From JBCCOW01 sp039025855 (lineage in GTDB: Bacteria; Planctomycetota; Phycisphaerae; Phycisphaerales; Phycisphaeraceae), in the NCBI GenBank assembly GCA_039025855.1, contig JBCCNL010000003.1, positions 1 to 64,000 of the forward strand: DNA of 64,000 nucleotides, in the 5' to 3' direction. The position numbers and the translations under genes are program-made. The notes beneath the pieces are model-generated. The model saw only the letters and a program-made list of their open reading frames with translations. It ran no database searches and was not told where the DNA came from. Of this stretch, positions 59,812 through 64,000 are shown in pieces; position 1 is the stretch's first letter, and every line of letters starts with the position of its first letter.

Positions 59812-59841
59812 GGTGATGCAGATGACTGGAGCCGAACGCTG

Positions 59842-61593
59842 GTGATTGATTCGAGCCACTTGATCTTGGTGCTGTTGACGCTGCCGGTGGTGTGGGCGGT
59901 GGGTCTGCTGCTGCCGATCCCCGGTTTGCAGCGGAAGCGTTACGCATGGGCGTACTCGGCGGTGACCTCGGCGATCTCGCTGACGCTGGCGATTGTGGTG
60001 GCGATGAATTTTGATTGGACGCGGCCGGGCGACATGCAGCTGAGCGGGTCGATCGATTGGATCCCGAGCATGGGGCTGTCGTTCCGTTACGGGGTGGATG
60101 CGATCAGTTTGTGGTTGATCCTGCTGACGGCCGTGATCATGCCGGTGGTGGTGCTGTCGAGCCTGATCGAGGTGGACCACGACATGCGTCAGTTCCACTT
60201 CTGGCTGCACATCCTGGAGGCGGCGCTGATCGGGACGTTTGTGGCGCAAGACATCGTGCTGTTTTACGTGTGCTTCGAGTTCACGCTGATCCCGCTGTAC
60301 TTCCTGATCGGGGTGTTTGGGCATAAGGAGAAGCTCAAGGCGGCGCGGGTCTACTTCCTGTACGCGTTCACGGGGTCGATGCTGACGTTCGCGGGGGTGT
60401 TGTATGTGGGGTATGTGGGTTGGCAGCAGAACGGCATCTGGACGTTCGCGATTTCGGACCTGTACGAGATCGGTCGGCGGATGTCGATGACCGAGCAGTG
60501 CCTGGTGTTCGCGGCGATGCTGGCGGGGTTTGGGGTGAAGACGCCGTTGGTGCCGTTCCACACGTGGCTGCCGTTGGCGCACACGGAGGCGCCGACGGCG
60601 GGTTCGGTGGACTTGGCGGGGCTGGTGCTGAAGCTGGGGCCTTACGGTTTGATCCGGTTGGCGATCCCGATGCTGCCGGACGCGGCGTTGGCGTTCGCGC
60701 CGTGGGTGTGTGTGGTGGCGGTGATCGGGATTTTGTACGCGGCGTTGATCTGCCGGGCGCAGAAGGACGCGAAGCGGCTGGTGGCGTATTCGTCGGTGTC
60801 GCACATGGGGTTTGTGGCGCTGGGGCTGTTTGTGTTTGATCCGGGGGGGATCGCGGCGACGGGTGCGGTGTTCTACATGCTCGCGCACGGGCTGGCGACG
60901 GGCGGGTTGTTCCTTTGCATCGGGATGCTGTATGACCGGTTCCACACGCGGGAGTTCGGGCGTGTGGGGGGGACGGCGAAGTTCATGCCGGTGTGGTCGT
61001 TCTTCTTCATGATGTTTGTGCTGGCGTCGGTGGGGCTGCCGGGGTTGAACGGGTTCCCGGGCGAGTTTTTGACGCTGATGGGGGCGTTTGATTCGGAGCT
61101 TTGGTGGAGCAAGCCGATGGCGGTCGCGGGGGCGCTTGGGGTGATCCTGGCAGCGGTGTACTTGCTGTACATGGCGGGCCGGATGGTGTGGGGGACGCCG
61201 ATCATCCCGCCGGACCACGCGGGGTATCTGGAGGGTGCGGAGCACGGGGTGGACCCGAACCATCGGCACGACTTGTCGTGGCGGGAGATCACGACGCTGG
61301 TGCCGGTGGCGGCGTTGTGTCTGATGCTGGGGCTGCTGCCGATGCCGGTGCTGCGGACGCTGGAGGCACCGGTGGTGGGGTTGAACGAGCCGGTGATGGC
61401 GTTGGTGGAGGCGGAAGAGCGGGCGGCGTTGCGGGTGGCGGGGGATGAGGCGGGTGACCGGTCGCAAGCGACCGGGCTAAATGGGGTCGGTACGGGTGCG
61501 GGTCGTGGAGCGGGGGAGGGATCGCAAGCGATCCCGCTACGAGTGGTGTCGGCGGATGGTGTTGGTGGGGAGGGGGTGATTGGCGATGAATGA
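59842..61593 (+). CDS. nuoM: NADH-quinone oxidoreductase subunit M
   Basis: Antiporter-like subunit, 583 residues, about 14 helices. Landmarks: FVCFEFTLIPLYFLIG-like YVCFEFTLIPLYFLIGVFG, GVKTPLVPFHTWLPLAHTEA, AGSVDLAGLVLKLGPYG, KRLVAYSSVSHMGFV and NGFPGEFLTLMGAF. GTG 59842 is the start. The last 60 residues are hydrophilic and carry the amino acids RSQATGLN and GEGSQAIPLR, which are translations of two hairpin repeats at 61460-61483 and 61518-61543. The stop overlaps nuoN by 8 bases. Confidence 0.93.
   Translation: MIDSSHLILVLLTLPVVWAVGLLLPIPGLQRKRYAWAYSAVTSAISLTLAIVVAMNFDWTRPGDMQLSGSIDWIPSMGLSFRYGVDAISLWLILLTAVIMPVVVLSSLIEVDHDMRQFHFWLHILEAALIGTFVAQDIVLFYVCFEFTLIPLYFLIGVFGHKEKLKAARVYFLYAFTGSMLTFAGVLYVGYVGWQQNGIWTFAISDLYEIGRRMSMTEQCLVFAAMLAGFGVKTPLVPFHTWLPLAHTEAPTAGSVDLAGLVLKLGPYGLIRLAIPMLPDAALAFAPWVCVVAVIGILYAALICRAQKDAKRLVAYSSVSHMGFVALGLFVFDPGGIAATGAVFYMLAHGLATGGLFLCIGMLYDRFHTREFGRVGGTAKFMPVWSFFFMMFVLASVGLPGLNGFPGEFLTLMGAFDSELWWSKPMAVAGALGVILAAVYLLYMAGRMVWGTPIIPPDHAGYLEGAEHGVDPNHRHDLSWREITTLVPVAALCLMLGLLPMPVLRTLEAPVVGLNEPVMALVEAEERAALRVAGDEAGDRSQATGLNGVGTGAGRGAGEGSQAIPLRVVSADGVGGEGVIGDE
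61460..61482 (+). repeat. Hairpin-GCTAAA repeat inside nuoM, copy f
   Basis: GGTCGC-aa-GCGACC followed by GGGCTAAAT, inside the nuoM 3' end and read in frame as RSQATGLN. Matches copy a almost base for base. Confidence 0.65.
61518..61543 (+). repeat. Hairpin-GCTACG repeat inside nuoM, copy g
   Basis: An 8-bp stem GGGATCGC / GCGATCCC with loop aa, followed by GCTACGAG, the same tail as copy b. In frame within nuoM. Confidence 0.6.
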
Positions 61594-63271
61594 GATGATG
61601 GTGAAACTGCAGACGCTTTGGCCGGAGATGACGCTGTTGGTGGGGGCGGTGGCGTGTTTGGCGACGGGGTTGTCGGGGGTGTGGTGGGTGCGGAAGTCGA
61701 CGGCGGTGGTGGCGGGGGTGGCGATCGGGGTGGCGCTGTTGTTTGCGACGGGGGTGATCGGGCCGGGGGTGTCGACTGAAACAGGGCATCCGTTGGGGTT
61801 GGATGCGGCGGTGGTGTATCTGAAGGTGGCGGCGTTGGCGGTGGGGTTGGTCTTGCTGCTGGTGGCGGCGCGGACGCCGGAGCACTTGAAGCAGGTGGTC
61901 ACAGCCGAGTCGAAGACGGCCTTTGAGCCGGGCGACGACTTCCGGGGTGAGTTCTTTGCGTTCTTCCTGTTTTCGCTGACGGGGGTGTTGCTGACGGCGG
62001 GGGCGACGGACCTGGTGTGGCTGTTCCTGGCGTTGGAGCTGACGTCGCTGCCGACGTACATCCTGGTGGCGACGGGTCGGGACAAGGCGTGGGCGCAGGA
62101 GTCGGCGGTGAAGTATTTCTTCCTGGGGGCGATGGCGGCGGCGGTGTTTCTGTTTGGGTTTGCGTTGATCTATGCGGCGAGCGGGTTCACGACATACGAG
62201 GGGATTCGCGGGTACGTCGAGCAGGCGGCCGCGGGTGGTGAGGGGAGTTTGCCGCCGTTGCTGTTGGTGGGGATGGTTTTGGCGGTGGTGGGGGTGGGGT
62301 TCAAGATCGCAGCGGTGCCGATGCATTTCTATACGGCGGATGTGTACGAGGGGGCGGCGGTGCCGGTGACGTCGATGCTGGCGTTTGTGCCGAAGGCGGC
62401 GGGGTTCGCGGCGTTGATTGGGTTGTTGTCGTTGGTGGGGTGGGACTATGGGCCCGAGGGGGATCGGCTGCCGTTGGTGTTGGAGGTGTTGATCGCGGTG
62501 ATGGCGGTGGCGACGATGACGGTGGGGAATGTGCTGGGGCTGATGCAGAGCCGGGTGAAGCGGGTGCTGGCGTATTCGTCGGTGGCGCACAGCGGGTACA
62601 TGCTGATCGGCCTGTTGGCGGGGTCTTCGGTGGGGGGTGGCGGGCTGGGGAATGGTGTGTCGGCGATCGCGTTTTACCTGGTGGCGTATGGGCTCGGGAC
62701 GATCGCGTCGTTCGCGGTGCTGGGGTGTCTGCACGGGCCTGAGGGTGACGAGGCGGCGACGTTTGACGATCTGTCGGGGCTTCGGCATCGGCACCCGTTT
62801 TTGGCGGGGACGCTGCTGGTGGCGTGTTTGTCGCTGCTGGGGTTCCCGTTCACGGTGGGGTTCATTGGGAAGATCAACCTGTCGGCGGCGGGGTTTGTGT
62901 CGGGGCATGGGTTGGTGGTGGTGTTGCTGGTGATCAACTCGGCGATTTCGGCGGCGTATTACCTGCGGATCGGGTCGGTGTGCTTCTTCGGGAAGGACTT
63001 CGGGACGACAGAGGCGCGGTATGTGCCGGTGCGGATCACGGGGGCGATCATTGCGTCGGTGATGTCGATCGGTTTGGGGTTGCAGGGTGGGTGGCTGGAG
63101 AGCCGGGCGTTGGAGGCGGGGGTGGTGCGGGAGGTTGTTGAAGAGGCGGAGCGGTCGCAAGCGACCGGGCTAAACAGGTCGGGTGTGGATGGGGTTACGG
63201 GTGGGGCTGTGGGTGGGGTTGCGGGTGAGCCACGCGGGGTGGTGAGCGCGGGTACACTCGGCGACCCATGA
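61586..63271 (+). CDS. nuoN: NADH-quinone oxidoreductase subunit N
   Basis: Antiporter-like subunit, 561 residues, about 14 helices. Landmarks: LFLALELTSLPTYILVATG (pump glutamate), ESAVKYFFLGAMAAAVFLFG, GVGFKIAAVPMHFYTADVYE, RVKRVLAYSSVAHSGYMLIG and LLGFPFTVGFIGKINLSAAG. ATG 61586 is chosen; a TTG two codons earlier is possible. The C-terminal 50 residues are a Gly/Val-rich extension with RSQATGLNRSG, coded by a hairpin repeat. The stop overlaps the trpA start (ATGA). Confidence 0.93.
   Translation: MNEMMVKLQTLWPEMTLLVGAVACLATGLSGVWWVRKSTAVVAGVAIGVALLFATGVIGPGVSTETGHPLGLDAAVVYLKVAALAVGLVLLLVAARTPEHLKQVVTAESKTAFEPGDDFRGEFFAFFLFSLTGVLLTAGATDLVWLFLALELTSLPTYILVATGRDKAWAQESAVKYFFLGAMAAAVFLFGFALIYAASGFTTYEGIRGYVEQAAAGGEGSLPPLLLVGMVLAVVGVGFKIAAVPMHFYTADVYEGAAVPVTSMLAFVPKAAGFAALIGLLSLVGWDYGPEGDRLPLVLEVLIAVMAVATMTVGNVLGLMQSRVKRVLAYSSVAHSGYMLIGLLAGSSVGGGGLGNGVSAIAFYLVAYGLGTIASFAVLGCLHGPEGDEAATFDDLSGLRHRHPFLAGTLLVACLSLLGFPFTVGFIGKINLSAAGFVSGHGLVVVLLVINSAISAAYYLRIGSVCFFGKDFGTTEARYVPVRITGAIIASVMSIGLGLQGGWLESRALEAGVVREVVEEAERSQATGLNRSGVDGVTGGAVGGVAGEPRGVVSAGTLGDP
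63153..63175 (+). repeat. Hairpin-GCTAAAC repeat inside nuoN, copy h
   Basis: GGTCGC-aa-GCGACC followed by GGGCTAAAC, identical to copy a over the whole unit, in frame as RSQATGLN near the nuoN 3' end. Confidence 0.65.
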
Positions 63272-64000
63272 GTCGGATTGACGCGATTTTTGAGCGGTTG
63301 CGGGGGGAGGGTCTGAAGGCGTTGATGCCGTTCGTGACGGCGGGTGATCCGTCGATGGCGGCGACGGCGGAGGTGTTGTTGGCGCTGGAGGGATCGGGGG
63401 CGTCGGTGGTGGAGTTGGGGATCCCGTTTAGTGACCCGATCGCGGACGGGCCGGTGATTCAGGCGTCGATGCAGCATGCGCTGGATGAGGGTGCGACGGT
63501 GGAGGGGGTGTTCGAGATGGTGGCGTCGGTGCGGGATCGGCTGAGCCTGGGGCTGGTGGCGATGGTGAGCTATTCGATTGTGCACCGGCTGGGGCTGGAG
63601 GCGTTTGTGGAGCGGGCGGCGGGGGCGGGGTTTGATGGGTTGATCTTTCCGGACTTATCGTTGGAGGAGGCGGAGGCGTCGGGCGGGGCGCGGGAGGTGG
63701 CGAAGGGTGCGGGGTTGAGCCTGGCGATGCTGGTGGCGCCGACGACGCCGATCGAGCGGGCGGAGCGGATTGCGGCGGCGAGCAGCGGGTTTGTGTACGT
63801 GGTGAGCCGTGCGGGGATCACGGGGGCGCGGACGGAGCTGCCGGCGGGGCTGAGCGAGCGGTTGGAGCGGCTGCGGGGGGTGACGGAGACGCCGTTGGCG
63901 GTGGGGTTTGGGGTGTCGACGGCGGAGCAGGTGGGGGCGGTGGTTGGGGGTGCGGGTGGTGCGGACGCGGTGATTGTGGGGTCGGCGTTGGTGGAGCGGA
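63268..64000 (+). CDS. trpA: Tryptophan synthase alpha chain, cut by window end
   Basis: Splits indole-3-glycerol phosphate and passes indole to the beta chain. The first 244 residues are present. ALMPFVTAGDPS, VVELGIPFSDPIADGPVIQ (both catalytic acids, Glu and Asp), FDGLIFPDLSLEEAE, FVYVVSRAGITGAR and PLAVGFGVSTAEQV are all typical. Only about 20-30 residues are missing at the C-terminus. The ATG overlaps the nuoN stop by 4 bases, so it is coupled to the complex I operon, an unusual pairing. A TACACT box 10 bases upstream could give it a separate promoter. Confidence 0.95.
   Translation, partial: MSRIDAIFERLRGEGLKALMPFVTAGDPSMAATAEVLLALEGSGASVVELGIPFSDPIADGPVIQASMQHALDEGATVEGVFEMVASVRDRLSLGLVAMVSYSIVHRLGLEAFVERAAGAGFDGLIFPDLSLEEAEASGGAREVAKGAGLSLAMLVAPTTPIERAERIAAASSGFVYVVSRAGITGARTELPAGLSERLERLRGVTETPLAVGFGVSTAEQVGAVVGGAGGADAVIVGSALVER

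Noticed and set aside
1..64000. CRISPR array or cas genes
   Set aside because: No regularly spaced direct repeats and no Cas proteins seen. The hairpin repeats are scattered and lack spacers.

Overview
The window is very GC-rich and densely coded, with about 50 protein genes, three tRNAs, one decayed insertion sequence and no rRNA or CRISPR. The gene set suggests a free-living, polysaccharide-using, Gram-negative member of the Planctomycetota, probably class Phycisphaerae. The reasons are a one-step acting sulfatase, GH130, GH35-like, GH88 and GH15 sugar enzymes, paired Gfo/Idh and TIM-barrel isomerase genes, lipid A synthesis (lpxD, kpsF), a TolC-like exporter, complex I, and many genes that start from a -10-like box a few bases before the ATG. 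The taxon is inferred from gene content and style, not from a marker-gene comparison.

Layout. 0.1-9.4 kb: sugar phosphate metabolism (manA, kpsF, a GH130 phosphorylase), scpA, an EAL/HDOD protein, a YfcE-like phosphodiesterase, small membrane and TPR proteins, an M19 dipeptidase and an esterase-like hydrolase. 9.5-16.5 kb: a P1B-type ATPase, a sulfatase, tRNA-Leu(GAG), aspartate kinase, an AEC transporter and ubiX. 16.6-23.2 kb, all on the minus strand: two exported proteins of unknown function, a CheY-like regulator, a divergent GroES and a large GH35-like protein that seems to lack its catalytic residues. 23.4-32.9 kb: a TolC/HlyD pair with an FMN reductase, then aromatic and quinone genes (aroA, a sugar-phosphate cyclase of AroB/EboD type, a UbiA prenyltransferase, DAHP synthase). 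33-39.7 kb: tRNA-Leu(TAG), then sugar catabolism genes around an AraC regulator and a GH88 hydrolase. 39.7-41.6 kb: a TetR-controlled quinone reductase and peroxiredoxin. 41.6-44.6 kb: tRNA-Ser(GCT) and the molybdenum cofactor genes moaE-moeA-moaC-mogA. 44.6-56 kb: a mixed region with a metallo-beta-lactamase-fold hydrolase, lpxD, a detached nuoG, a Tat-exported phosphoesterase, an IS630-family remnant, low-GC genes and a GH15 glucoamylase-like enzyme. 56.4-64 kb: nuoJ-K-L-M-N running into trpA, which is cut by the window end.

Three large-scale patterns go beyond the gene list. First, the G-over-C strand bias of the plus strand is strong and independent of gene direction, but flips to C-rich between about 22.65 and 34.0 kb, with both switch points inside intact genes. 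Second, a family of short hairpins followed by a GCTAAAC-like tail is scattered through the window. All copies outside the flipped segment point one way, and the two found inside it point the other way. Copies also lie inside the 3' ends of nuoM and nuoN. Third, the 5' region at 45.69-45.91 kb can fold into a long multi-stem structure that no gene explains.
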